Source: Woeseiaceae bacterium
GTDB lineage: Bacteria > Pseudomonadota > Gammaproteobacteria > Steroidobacterales > Woeseiaceae
Assembly: GCA_028277185.1 (NCBI GenBank)
Contig: JANQGQ010000037.1
Coordinates: 62,001-126,000, forward strand
DNA: 64,000 bases
Reading direction: 5' to 3'
This document shows, one piece after another, positions 1-8,492 of the stretch. The translations under genes and the position numbers were made by a program. Positions within the stretch are counted from its first letter, which is position 1. Each line of letters opens with the position of its first letter. A model generated the notes under the pieces. It made no database searches. It was not told where the DNA came from and was given only the letters and a program-made list of their open reading frames with translations.

Positions 1-501
1 ATAGACGTTGTGGGTGAGGTGATCGATCTCGTAGAAGCCGCAGCCCTCGGGGTGCCGGTCCACGCCGTCTTCCCAGACGAAGTCGATGTCGTAGATCGTG
101 CTGCCTTCCGCGTAACGGTCGATGAGATACAGCGGCGCGCCGCCGATGCCCTTGATCGCCGGCAGCCTGAGCTCCATGGGCCCCGTCGGGATGTCGATCG
201 GCTGCGCGCCGAGTTCGAGCGCGCGCTGATACGCGGCGTGGGCATCCTTTACCCGGAACGCCATGCCGCAGGCCGACGGGCCATGCTCCTGCGCGAAGTA
301 GTGGGCGTGACTCCCAGGCTCGTTGTTGAGTATGAAATTGATCCCGCCCTGACGGAACAGGCTCACGTCCTTGGAGCGGTGCCGGGCAACGCGCTCGAAG
401 CCCAGGAGAGCGAAAGTGCGTTCCAGTACGCTTGCATCGGGGGCGGCGAATTCGACGAATTCGAAGCCGTCGAGACCCATCGGATTGGTCGTGTCGTTCA
501 T
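1..501 (-). CDS. hppD: 4-hydroxyphenylpyruvate dioxygenase, N-terminal part (cut by window edge)
   Basis: Non-heme iron dioxygenase converting 4-hydroxyphenylpyruvate to homogentisate in tyrosine breakdown. The 167 codons present start [20 protein letters not shown] and cover the N-terminal VOC-type domain. The visible end, with D160-H161 followed by LTHNVY, matches the family's first iron-ligand histidine at the start of the catalytic domain. The remaining two ligands lie beyond the window. The ATG at 501 is preceded by a GGAG about 9 nt upstream. It is divergent from an Lrp/AsnC regulator, which is therefore a candidate controller. Family identification is secure from N-terminal length and motif spacing; the C-terminal half cannot be checked here. 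Confidence 0.93.
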   Translation of the reverse strand, partial: MNDTTNPMGLDGFEFVEFAAPDASVLERTFALLGFERVARHRSKDVSLFRQGGINFILNNEPGSHAHYFAQEHGPSACGMAFRVKDAHAAYQRALELGAQPIDIPTGPMELRLPAIKGIGGAPLYLIDRYAEGSTIYDIDFVWEDGVDRHPEGCGFYEIDHLTHNVY

Positions 502-600
502 GTGGGTGACTCCGCTGTGTCGTTGGGAGGACGCCGTTCAGGCGCTAACGCTTCAATTCTGCCGCCAATCGCCCGGCCAATGCGCTCAAACTGCAGTGCC

Positions 601-640
601 AAGCTCTGATATAGTGAGCAATTCGTTCAGAATTGAGCTT
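601..640. promoter_or_regulatory. Nested inverted repeats in the hppD/Lrp divergent region
   Basis: Two nested inverted repeats lie just upstream of the Lrp-type gene: AAGCTC (601-606) with GAGCTT (635-640), and inside it CAATTC (619-624) with GAATTG (630-635) around a 5-nt spacer. Lrp-family proteins commonly autoregulate and control the divergent neighbour, so this is a plausible operator. The assignment is inferred; the repeats are visible directly. Confidence 0.45.
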
Positions 641-643
641 TAG

Positions 644-1129
644 ATGGGCAAAAAGTCCATACGTCTCGGCCGGGCCGACCGCCGTCTGCTCGAGGCTCTG
701 CAGCGCGACGCGACGCAGAGTCAGAGCGAACTCGCCGAGGAGAGCGGCATGTCGCGCAGCTCGGTCGCCCGGCGTATCCGGGAGTTCGAGGCAGCAGGCC
801 TGATCGACCGCCAGGTGGCGCTGCTCGACCCGGCGCTTGCCGGTTTTACGATCGAGGTCCAGCTTGCGGTCGCGATGATCGAGCACACCGAGGAGAACCG
901 TCTGTCCTTCGAGCGTCACGTAGGCCGCCTCGACGCCGTCACGGAGTGCTTCTCCGTATCCGGCGAGCGCGATTACGTCCTGCACGTCGTCGTTCCGGAC
1001 ATGGAGGCCTATACGGACTTTCTGAACACGCGAATTCTCGCGCACCCGACCGTCCGTTCCGCCAGCTCGACCTTCGTCCTCAAACGCGTCAAGTACACGA
1101 CGCGCTTGCCGATCGGCGCGATCCGCTAG
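644..1129 (+). CDS. Lrp/AsnC family transcriptional regulator
   Basis: A 161-residue protein with the classic two-part Lrp layout. The N-terminal winged helix-turn-helix is at about residues 9-60 (DRRLLEALQRDATQSQSELA, then SRSSVARRI as recognition helix). A RAM ligand-sensing domain follows at about 70-150. Lrp-type proteins are dimers or octamers that sense amino acids. Divergence from hppD suggests it controls tyrosine or phenylalanine catabolism, which is inference from position. The start at 644 sits 3 nt after the inverted repeat and lacks a strong Shine-Dalgarno, so a short leader or low expression is possible. Confidence 0.9.
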   Translation: MGKKSIRLGRADRRLLEALQRDATQSQSELAEESGMSRSSVARRIREFEAAGLIDRQVALLDPALAGFTIEVQLAVAMIEHTEENRLSFERHVGRLDAVTECFSVSGERDYVLHVVVPDMEAYTDFLNTRILAHPTVRSASSTFVLKRVKYTTRLPIGAIR

Positions 1130-1409
1130 CGATCGGCCATCCGCACCGATTCCGTAAGCGCCCCGTAACACAAGCACCGGCGTGGAAGCCAGGCGGGCCC
1201 GTGACCGCCGTCACAATTCTGCAACGCCGGCTTTTGTGACATTTTTGCTACAAATGTAAAGGTCTTCAGGAAACGCCGCCTGCGGCGTTGTTGCGTCCAC
1301 GGGCCAGGGCTTCAGGCCCATAAAAAGCGTGTCCGCGATCACGGCGTGCGGCGCCTGGGATTGGTACTCCCTTCAGGCGAGGAAATCGAAATGCCGGGTG
1401 GAGGGCGAG
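1130..1409. other. Intergenic region with small inverted repeats
   Basis: No gene seen. It holds GTGAC/GTCAC (1201-1214), ACATTT/AAATGT with a 7-nt spacer (1239-1257), and an 8-bp GC-rich hairpin AACGCCGC-CT-GCGGCGTT at 1272-1289. The last lacks a T tract, so it is a poor intrinsic terminator. The AT-rich stretch near 1231-1260 could hold the promoter of the following lipoprotein gene, but I cannot assign -10 and -35 boxes. Confidence 0.4.
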
Positions 1410-1688
1410 ATGAAGGGACTGGTATTGACAGGGATCGTCGCGCTGAGCGCGATGCTGACGACGGCGTGTGCGCCGATGCCGACGCTCGAGGAACTGGAGG
1501 CCGACGCACTCCGGAGCGGGGATTGGACGCTGGTCGAGCAGCGTGAGCGGCTGATTGAGAAGCGCAACGCGCGCCGGCCGATGCAGTGCCCGGCAGGCAT
1601 GGTGAGTTACTGCGAGCGATACGCGGGGCGGCTCGACTGCCAGTGCGTGACTCGCTCCGCATTCGGCGGCGTCATCGCGAGTCGCTGA
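1410..1688 (+). CDS. Small predicted lipoprotein with a four-cysteine C-terminus
   Basis: A 92-residue protein starting MKGLVLTGIVALSAMLTTAC; the LTTAC lipobox predicts cleavage at the cysteine and lipid attachment. A short charged helix follows (LEELEADALRSGDWTLVEQR). The C-terminal 35 residues carry four cysteines in CPAGMVSYCERYAGRLDCQC, spaced so that two disulfides could form in the periplasm. The ATG at 1410 is preceded by GGAGGGCGAG, so I prefer it to the upstream in-frame starts. I do not recognise the family. It stands alone between the Lrp gene and the convergent glg operon. Confidence 0.7.
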   Translation: MKGLVLTGIVALSAMLTTACAPMPTLEELEADALRSGDWTLVEQRERLIEKRNARRPMQCPAGMVSYCERYAGRLDCQCVTRSAFGGVIASR

Positions 1689-1709
1689 ACCGGCTACGCG
1701 TCGTTCCTG

Positions 1710-3737
1710 CTAACGGGCAACGCCGATCAGAGAAATCGAACCGGCTGCCGCGCAGTATTGCCCGTCGGTCAGTTCACCCGCGCTGCTCGCAAACAGAACG
1801 CGATCGAGCGGCGCCGGCAGCGTGAAACTACGGGGCTGGCTGTCGCCGTTGACGACGATAGCCAGCGCGTCGACGACACGCTTTCCGCGCGCTCGTTCCA
1901 GATGAACGAGCTTGGAGCGCCCCGACGTCCACTCGTGCTCCTCGAGCCTCACCCCTTCGGCATTCAGCCAGTCGATCGTGACGAGGCCTTCGTCCGTGTC
2001 GAGACCGTCGTGAATGTAGCCGTCGCCGCTCAAACGCAGTAGCGGCGACTCGCGCCGAATCCGCAACAGCTCGCGAACGGTATCGGTAAACGCCGGATCG
2101 TCGTCGAGCCCCGCCCAGTCCAGCCAGCCGATCTCGTTGTCCTGGGCGTAGGCATTGTTGTTGCCGTGCTGCGAATTGCCGAACTCGTCGCCGGCGAGCA
2201 GCATCGGCGTACCCTGCGAGACGAGCAGGCTGGCGATCATGTTGAGACGGTGCCGCCGCCGCGATGCAGCGATTTCGGCGTCGTCCGTCGGCCCCTCGAC
2301 GCCGTGATTCGTGCTGTAGTTATGGGCGTGGCCGTCCCGGTTCTCTTCACCGTTGGCCTCGTTGTGCCGCTGCTCGTAGCTGACCGTGTCGGCCAGCGTG
2401 AAGCCGTCGTGCGCGGCGATGAAGTTGATACTGGCGTGCGGCTTGCGCCCGCCATGGTCGAACAGATCGGCCGATCCGTGGAGACGGCGGGCGAAATCTC
2501 CGGCCATGCCGCGATCGCCGCGCCAGAAGCGCCGGACGCCGTCGCGAAACCGGTCGTTCCACTCGGCCCAGCCGGGCGGAAACTGGCCGAGTTGGTACCC
2601 GCCGGGGCCCGGATCCCAGGGTTCGGCGATCAGCTTGCAGCCGCTTAAGCCCGGTTCTTTGCCGATCGCCGCCAGCAGCGGATGCTTTGAGCTGAACCCG
2701 CCGGCATGCCGGCCGAGCACCGGCGCCAGATCGAAGCGAAACCCGTCGACCCCCAGCGCCGACCAGTGTTTCAGGCTGTCGACGACGAGCCGCTGAACGA
2801 TCGGATGATCGGCGTCGACGGTGTTGCCGGTGCCGGTATCGTTGATGTAGCGGTCGGGTTCGTCCGCGACCGTGCGGTAGTAGGCGAGATTGTCGAGACC
2901 GCGAAAAGCCAGCGTCGGCCCGCGCCCGTCGCCTTCGGCCGTGTGGTTGAAGGCCACGTCGAGAATGACTTCGAGTCCGGCATCGTGCAGCGCCCGCAAC
3001 ATGTCGCGGAATTCCGCCGTCGCGCTCCGATGCGCAAGCCGCTGCATCGGGGCCATGAACGCAACCGTGTTGTAGCCCCAGAGGTTTCGCAGTTTGCGCC
3101 GGGCGAGGTGCTGCTCGTCGATCCATGCCTGTACGGGCATCAGTTCGATACTCGTGACGCCAAGCGACTTCAGGTAGTCGATGACGGCAGAGCGGGTGAG
3201 GCCGAGGAATCGACCCCGGTCGACTTCGTCGAGCGCCGGGTGGCGCATCGTGTAGCCGCGTACGTTGGCCTCGTAAATGACGGTATCCGACCACGGTATC
3301 CGGACCTTCTTCCCGGGCGGACCTTCGGCCGGGCTTGCCACGGACAGGGGCACGAACGGCGCACTGTCCCGGCGATTCGGCAGAAGCGGATCGTCCGGCT
3401 GATAGTCGAACACGGCGGGATCCCAGCGAAAGGCGCCGGCAAGCTCGCGCGCATAAGGATCGAGGAGCAGCTTGGCCGGATTGTGGCGAAGCCCCTTTTC
3501 CGGATCCCAGCGGCCGTGGGCCCGGTAGCCGTAGCGCTGGCCTGAGCGAACGCCCGGCACGAAACCATGGTGTACGTCATCGTCGGTGCCCGGGAGCCGA
3601 TAGTTCATCGTCTCCGCGCCGTTCGCATCGAACAGGCACAGCTCGATGAAGTCCGCGGTCGAGGACCAGACCGAGAAGAAGCACCCGTCCTCCGTCAGGA
3701 CGGCGCCGAGTTCGTCGGGATTGCCGGGTTCGATCAC
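1710..3737 (-). CDS. glgX: Glycogen debranching enzyme GlgX
   Basis: Isoamylase-type GH13 enzyme, 675 residues, that cuts alpha-1,6 branches left by glycogen phosphorylase. An N-terminal CBM48-like domain (about 5-150) precedes the GH13 barrel. Catalytic motifs are present: GFRFDLAPVLGR (nucleophile Asp), LIAEPWDPGPGGYQ (acid/base Glu), and AAHDGFTL (third acidic residue). The start is a GTG at 3737 overlapping the glgP stop as GTGA, which implies translational coupling. The open frame continues far upstream antisense to glgP, but that part is not GlgX-like. It is the last gene of the malQ-glgC-A-B-P-X series. Confidence 0.93.
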   Translation of the reverse strand: MIEPGNPDELGAVLTEDGCFFSVWSSTADFIELCLFDANGAETMNYRLPGTDDDVHHGFVPGVRSGQRYGYRAHGRWDPEKGLRHNPAKLLLDPYARELAGAFRWDPAVFDYQPDDPLLPNRRDSAPFVPLSVASPAEGPPGKKVRIPWSDTVIYEANVRGYTMRHPALDEVDRGRFLGLTRSAVIDYLKSLGVTSIELMPVQAWIDEQHLARRKLRNLWGYNTVAFMAPMQRLAHRSATAEFRDMLRALHDAGLEVILDVAFNHTAEGDGRGPTLAFRGLDNLAYYRTVADEPDRYINDTGTGNTVDADHPIVQRLVVDSLKHWSALGVDGFRFDLAPVLGRHAGGFSSKHPLLAAIGKEPGLSGCKLIAEPWDPGPGGYQLGQFPPGWAEWNDRFRDGVRRFWRGDRGMAGDFARRLHGSADLFDHGGRKPHASINFIAAHDGFTLADTVSYEQRHNEANGEENRDGHAHNYSTNHGVEGPTDDAEIAASRRRHRLNMIASLLVSQGTPMLLAGDEFGNSQHGNNNAYAQDNEIGWLDWAGLDDDPAFTDTVRELLRIRRESPLLRLSGDGYIHDGLDTDEGLVTIDWLNAEGVRLEEHEWTSGRSKLVHLERARGKRVVDALAIVVNGDSQPRSFTLPAPLDRVLFASSAGELTDGQYCAAAGSISLIGVAR

Positions 3738-6247
3738 GGCGACTCTTGCGACAGCTCGATCGGATCCAGACGCCAGATGTCGGCATTGTACTCGCGCATC
3801 GTTCGATCCGTTGAGAAGCGGCCGGAGTTCGCCGTGTTCAGGATGCTCATGCGCGTCCAGTTGCCGATCTCGCGGTAGCGGCGATCCGCTTCGCGCTGGG
3901 CGTCGGCGAAACTCCTGAAGTCGGCGGCCGTCATCCACGGGTCCGCCGGCTCGCGGACCGAACGCAGTATCGCGTCGAACACGCCGGGCTCGAAGCGGCA
4001 GAAATGGCCGGACTCGAGCAGGTCCATGACGCGTTCGAAGTCGGGATCGGCGGCGATGATCGCGTTCGGGTTGTAGCTTGCGCGCCGCTCCGGTATCTCG
4101 TCGACCGTCAGGCCGAACAGGAAGAAGTTGTCCTCGCCGACCGCCTCGCGGATCTCGACGTTGGCGCCGTCCAGCGTGCCGATCGTCACGGCGCCGTTCA
4201 TCATGAACTTCATGTTGCCGGTGCCCGACGCCTCCTTGCCGGCCGTCGAAATCTGTTCGGAGAGGTCCGCGGCCGGCGCGATCATCTCCATCGCAGAGAC
4301 GTTGTAGTCCGGGTAGAAGATCAACCGGAGCCGGTCCTCCATGGCCGGGTCGCTGTTGATGACCTGGGCGACGTTGTTGATCGCCTTGATGATTGCCTTG
4401 GCCATCGCGTAGCCGGGTGCGGCCTTGCCGCCGATGATGATCGTGCGCGGCATGCGGTCCTCCGCGTCGCCGCGCCGGATCAGATCGTACAGATGGACGG
4501 CGTGCAGCATGTTGAGAACCTGCCGCTTGTATTCGTGAATCCGCTTGACCTGCACGTCGAAGAACATGGTTGCGGGAACGTCCACGCCGGTCCGGAGTGC
4601 CAGTTCGCGAGCGAGCCGCGCCTTGTTCCGAAGCTTCACCTGGCGCCACGCGTACTGAAAATCGGTGTCGTCGGCGTACGCTTCGAGTCCCTGCAGTTCT
4701 TCGAGATTGGTGATCCAGCCGTCGCCGATCCTGTCGCTGATCAGGCGGGCCAGCCGCGGATTGCATGCGGCAAGCCAGCGGCGCTGAGTAACCCCGTTGG
4801 TCTTGTTGTTGAACTTCGCGGGCCACATCTCGGCGAAGTCCCGGAACAGACCGGACTTGAGCAGCGTCGAGTGCAGTGCGGCGACGCCGTTGACCGAGTA
4901 GCTGCCGACGATCGCGAGATACGCCATCCGGATCATCGGCTCCGAGCCTTCCTGGATCAGCGACATGCGTGCGACGCGGTCGTTGTCGCCGGGCCAGCGG
5001 TGGCTGACCTCGGAGATGAAGCGTGCGTTGATTTCGTAAATGATGTCGAGGAGGCGTGGAAGCAGTCGCCGGAACATGGAAACGGGCCAGAGTTCGAGCG
5101 CTTCCGGCAGCAGCGTATGGTTGGTGTAAGCCATCGTGTTGCGGGTGATGTCCCAGGCCCGGTCCCACGGAAGCCGGTACTCGTCGATCAACAGGCGCAT
5201 CAGCTCCGCTACCGCGATCGCCGGGTGCGTGTCGTTGAGCTGTACCGAGTTCTTTTCGGCGAACTGTCCGAAGTCGTCGTCGTACTGGCTGCGGTAGTAG
5301 CGGATCGTATCCTGCAGACTGGCCGAAGCGAGGAAGTACTGCTGCCGAAGCCTCAACTCCTGGCCGTTTTCGTTGGCCGCGTTCGGGTACAGCACCATCG
5401 TGATGTTCTCGGCGTTGTTCCTCGCAGCTACGGCATCCGCGTAACTTCCCTGGTTGAACTCGTCGAGATCGAAGGCGTCCGTTGCCGCCGCCGACCAGAG
5501 TCTCAGCGTGTTGACGACGCCGTTTCGATAGCCGGGGATTGGCACGTCGAACGGAATCGCGAGGACGTTGCGGGTGTCGCGCCATTCGTAGCGGGTGTTG
5601 CCCTGGCCGTCGACGTAACTGGTGCTGTAGCCGCCGAAGCGGACGCTCTGAGCGAACTCGATGCGCTCGATCTCCCACGGGAAGCCTTCCCGCAGCCAGG
5701 CGTCGGGTTCCTCGATCTGGTAGCCGTTCTCGATGCGCTGGTGAAACATGCCGTACTGATAGCGGATCCCGTAGCCGATGACCGGCAGACTGAGCGTCGC
5801 GCAGCTGTCCAGAAAACACGCGGCCAGACGTCCCAGGCCGCCGTTGCCGAGTCCGGCGTCCATCTCGCGGTCGTAGACGTTCTCGAGCTCGATCCCGAGG
5901 CGGCTCAACGCCTCGCCCGTCGCGTCCTCGATACCCAGGTTCAGGAGGTTGTTGCGCAGCAGACGCCCCATCAGGAACTCGAGCGACAGGTAGGCGCAGC
6001 GCTTGTTGTCGTTGCGCTCGATCGCTATGCGCGTTTGGCCCCAGCGCTCCATGAGCCGGTCGCGCGCGGCGAAGACCACGGCCTGGTACAGGAAGGGCGA
6101 CTTCGTGCGGATCGTCCGGCGACCCAGCATGCGGCCGAAGTAATGCGTGAAATCCTTGAGGATGGCGTCCGCGTCCATCGGCAGATTCGGTGCCTGCAAC
6201 AGTTCGATGTCGCCGACGCCGGCGGTCTTGTCAGATCGTGTTGCCAT
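3734..6247 (-). CDS. glgP: Glycogen/maltodextrin phosphorylase GlgP
   Basis: GT35 alpha-glucan phosphorylase of 837 residues (E. coli GlgP is about 815). It releases glucose-1-phosphate from non-reducing ends. The pyridoxal-phosphate lysine sits in EASGTGNMKFMMNGAVTIG near residue 670, and the N-terminal GNGGLGRLAACFLDS glucan/phosphate loop is intact. The ATG at 6247 follows a purine-rich GGGAGAGATAC stretch. Its 3' end overlaps glgX by 4 nt. Specificity for glycogen rather than maltodextrin cannot be read from the sequence; the glgX partner favours glycogen. Confidence 0.95.
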   Translation of the reverse strand: MATRSDKTAGVGDIELLQAPNLPMDADAILKDFTHYFGRMLGRRTIRTKSPFLYQAVVFAARDRLMERWGQTRIAIERNDNKRCAYLSLEFLMGRLLRNNLLNLGIEDATGEALSRLGIELENVYDREMDAGLGNGGLGRLAACFLDSCATLSLPVIGYGIRYQYGMFHQRIENGYQIEEPDAWLREGFPWEIERIEFAQSVRFGGYSTSYVDGQGNTRYEWRDTRNVLAIPFDVPIPGYRNGVVNTLRLWSAAATDAFDLDEFNQGSYADAVAARNNAENITMVLYPNAANENGQELRLRQQYFLASASLQDTIRYYRSQYDDDFGQFAEKNSVQLNDTHPAIAVAELMRLLIDEYRLPWDRAWDITRNTMAYTNHTLLPEALELWPVSMFRRLLPRLLDIIYEINARFISEVSHRWPGDNDRVARMSLIQEGSEPMIRMAYLAIVGSYSVNGVAALHSTLLKSGLFRDFAEMWPAKFNNKTNGVTQRRWLAACNPRLARLISDRIGDGWITNLEELQGLEAYADDTDFQYAWRQVKLRNKARLARELALRTGVDVPATMFFDVQVKRIHEYKRQVLNMLHAVHLYDLIRRGDAEDRMPRTIIIGGKAAPGYAMAKAIIKAINNVAQVINSDPAMEDRLRLIFYPDYNVSAMEMIAPAADLSEQISTAGKEASGTGNMKFMMNGAVTIGTLDGANVEIREAVGEDNFFLFGLTVDEIPERRASYNPNAIIAADPDFERVMDLLESGHFCRFEPGVFDAILRSVREPADPWMTAADFRSFADAQREADRRYREIGNWTRMSILNTANSGRFSTDRTMREYNADIWRLDPIELSQESP

Positions 6248-6299
6248 GTATCTCTCCCGGTGTACTCAATCGTACCCCCCCCTGCGATACGGCCGCGTG

Positions 6300-8492
6300 T
6301 CACGCGGCCGGACCGATAATAAGCGTTGCAAGCGGCGGCAGCGTCAGCTCTATCGAGCCGGGCCGGCCGTGCGCAGGCGTGTGCCCCGCGTCCAACCCGC
6401 CGTTGCCGACCCCCGAGCCGCCGTAGCGACGATCGTCCGTGTTGATCAGCTCGACGTGGCGTCGGAAATCCGGCACGCCCAGCCGGTAGTGCTCGCGGAC
6501 CACCGGCGTGAAGTTCGAGATGCAGATGACGTAACCGCCGTGGTGGTCGCGCCGGATCCACGCGAGAACGCTGTTGTCGCGGTCCTCCCAGTCCAGCCAC
6601 TCGAAGCCTTCCTGGACGAAGTCGCGCTCATAGAGCGCCGGCGTCGCGCGGTACAGGCGGTTCAGGTCGCGAACCAGCGTCTGGACGCCCTGATGCGGGG
6701 CGTAGTCGAGAAGATGCCAGTCGAGCGAGCGGTCGTGACTCCACTCGTCGTACTGCGCGATCTCGCTGCCCATGAACAGGAGCTTCTTGCCGGGGTGGGC
6801 AAACATGCTGGCGTAGTAGGCGCGCAGATTGGCGAAGCGCTGCCAGTCGTCCCCGGGCATGCGTCCCAGCAGGGACCGCTTGCCGTGGACCACCTCGTCG
6901 TGAGACAGAGGCAGCACGAAGTTTTCGTTGAACGCATAGACCAGACCGAAGGTCATCTTGTCGTGGTGGTGCTTGCGGTGCACGCTGTCCTCGCTCATGT
7001 AGGCGAGCGTGTCGTTCATCCAGCCCATGTTCCACTTGTAGGTGAAGCCGAGGCCGCCCTGATCGACGGGCCGCGAGACCGCCGGCCACGCCGTCGACTC
7101 CTCGGCATACGAGACTGCCCGGTGGGCGTGCAGCTCCGCGTTGAGACGCCGCAAAAACCCGACGGCTTCGAGGTTCTCGTTGCCGCCATGCTCATTGGGG
7201 ATCCAGTCGTCGTCGTCTCTGGAGTAGTCCAGGTAGAGCATCGACGCGACCGCGTCGACGCGAATGCCGTCGATGTGGAATTCCTCGATCCAGTACAGCG
7301 CGCTGCCGATCAGGTAGTTGACGACTTCCCGGCGGCCGAAGTTGAAGACCAGCGTGCCCCAGTCGGCGTGCTCGCCCTTGCGCGGGTCCTCGTGTTCGTA
7401 CAGCGCCGTGCCGTCGAAGCGCCGCAGACCGTGCTCGTCCCGCGGGAAGTGCGCCGGCACCCAGTCGACGATGACGCCGAGTCCCGCCCGGTGGCAGGTA
7501 TCGACGAAGTGGCGGAAGTCGTCCGGGTCGCCGAAGCGCTGCGTTGGCGAGAACAGGCCGATCGGCTGATAGCCCCAGGAGCCGTCGAAGGGATGTTCGG
7601 TGACGGGCAGAAGCTCGATATGCGTGTAGCCCAGTTCGACGACGTAGGGAACGAGTTCCGCGGCGAGTTCCCGATAGCTGAGGCAACGATTGCGTTCGTC
7701 AGGATTGCGCCGCCAGGACCCGAGGTGAACCTCGTAGATGCTGACGGGTTGATCGAGCCGCGGGGTGGCGGTGCGTTTCGACTGCCAGCTTGCGTCCCGC
7801 CAGGCATAGTGGCTGCCGTAGACGATAGACGCGTTGCCGGGCGGCGCTTCGTGAAAGCGTCCGAACGGGTCGGCTTTGAGCGGCAGCAGATTGCCGTTTC
7901 GATCCAGCAGTTCGAACTTGTAGCGCGCGCCGTGGCCCACTTCGGGAATGAAGAGCTCCCAGATCCCGTTGCCGGGATGGAGCCGCATCGGGTGCACCCG
8001 TCCGTCCCAGCCGTTGAAGTCTCCGACGACGCTCACGCGTGAGGCGTTCGGCGCCCAAACGGCGAAGCGCGTACCCTGAACGCTGCTCAATAGCCTGGTA
8101 TGAGCGCCGAGTTTGTCGTAGATCTGCCTGTCCGAACCCTCACCGAGCAGGTAGCGGTCGACATCGCCAAGGGTCGACGGGAAACGATAGGGGTCTTCGA
8201 CCAGCGTGCGGCTTCCGTCCGGCCGGGCGACGCGGAACAGGTAGCGCCGTTTGCCCGCCGGCATCGGCGCGGTGAAGAAACCGTACGGATGTATGCGCCG
8301 CATCTCACCGAGGCTTTCGCCCGAGGCGCCTATCATCTCGACCGCGGCGGCCGTGGGCTCGAAACAGCGCACGATGCGGCCCGTCCGGGTGCGATGCAGA
8401 CCCAACAGAGCGAACGGGTCGCCGTGCCTGCCCTCCACGAGTGCGTCTATTGCCGCGCGGTTGGCTTCGAAGTCCTCGTCAAGTTCGTCCAT
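6300..8492 (-). CDS. glgB: 1,4-alpha-glucan branching enzyme GlgB
   Basis: GH13 branching enzyme of 730 residues (E. coli 728), forming alpha-1,6 branches in glycogen. It has tandem N-terminal CBM48-type domains (FALLGLHRT; FAVWAPNASRVSVVGDFNGW) and then the catalytic barrel with GIRVDAVASMLYLDYSR, SYAEESTAWPAVSRP and LPLSHDEVVHGK. The start MDELDEDFEANRAAIDALVE at 8492 matches family length; the frame stays open upstream antisense to glgA without homologous sequence. It overlaps the glgA stop by 14 nt. About 50 nt separate it from glgP. Confidence 0.95.
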   Translation of the reverse strand: MDELDEDFEANRAAIDALVEGRHGDPFALLGLHRTRTGRIVRCFEPTAAAVEMIGASGESLGEMRRIHPYGFFTAPMPAGKRRYLFRVARPDGSRTLVEDPYRFPSTLGDVDRYLLGEGSDRQIYDKLGAHTRLLSSVQGTRFAVWAPNASRVSVVGDFNGWDGRVHPMRLHPGNGIWELFIPEVGHGARYKFELLDRNGNLLPLKADPFGRFHEAPPGNASIVYGSHYAWRDASWQSKRTATPRLDQPVSIYEVHLGSWRRNPDERNRCLSYRELAAELVPYVVELGYTHIELLPVTEHPFDGSWGYQPIGLFSPTQRFGDPDDFRHFVDTCHRAGLGVIVDWVPAHFPRDEHGLRRFDGTALYEHEDPRKGEHADWGTLVFNFGRREVVNYLIGSALYWIEEFHIDGIRVDAVASMLYLDYSRDDDDWIPNEHGGNENLEAVGFLRRLNAELHAHRAVSYAEESTAWPAVSRPVDQGGLGFTYKWNMGWMNDTLAYMSEDSVHRKHHHDKMTFGLVYAFNENFVLPLSHDEVVHGKRSLLGRMPGDDWQRFANLRAYYASMFAHPGKKLLFMGSEIAQYDEWSHDRSLDWHLLDYAPHQGVQTLVRDLNRLYRATPALYERDFVQEGFEWLDWEDRDNSVLAWIRRDHHGGYVICISNFTPVVREHYRLGVPDFRRHVELINTDDRRYGGSGVGNGGLDAGHTPAHGRPGSIELTLPPLATLIIGPAA

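Noticed and set aside
10..609. 199-codon plus-strand frame over hppD
   Set aside because: Antisense to a clear dioxygenase frame on the minus strand; no homology and no Shine-Dalgarno.
3738..5819. Extension of the glgX frame to 1369 codons
   Set aside because: The extra part overlaps glgP in another frame and is arginine-rich with low complexity, typical of a shadow of GC-rich coding DNA.
4004..6319. 771-codon plus-strand frame opposite glgP
   Set aside because: Mirror of the glgP coding sequence; composition of an antisense shadow and no domain.
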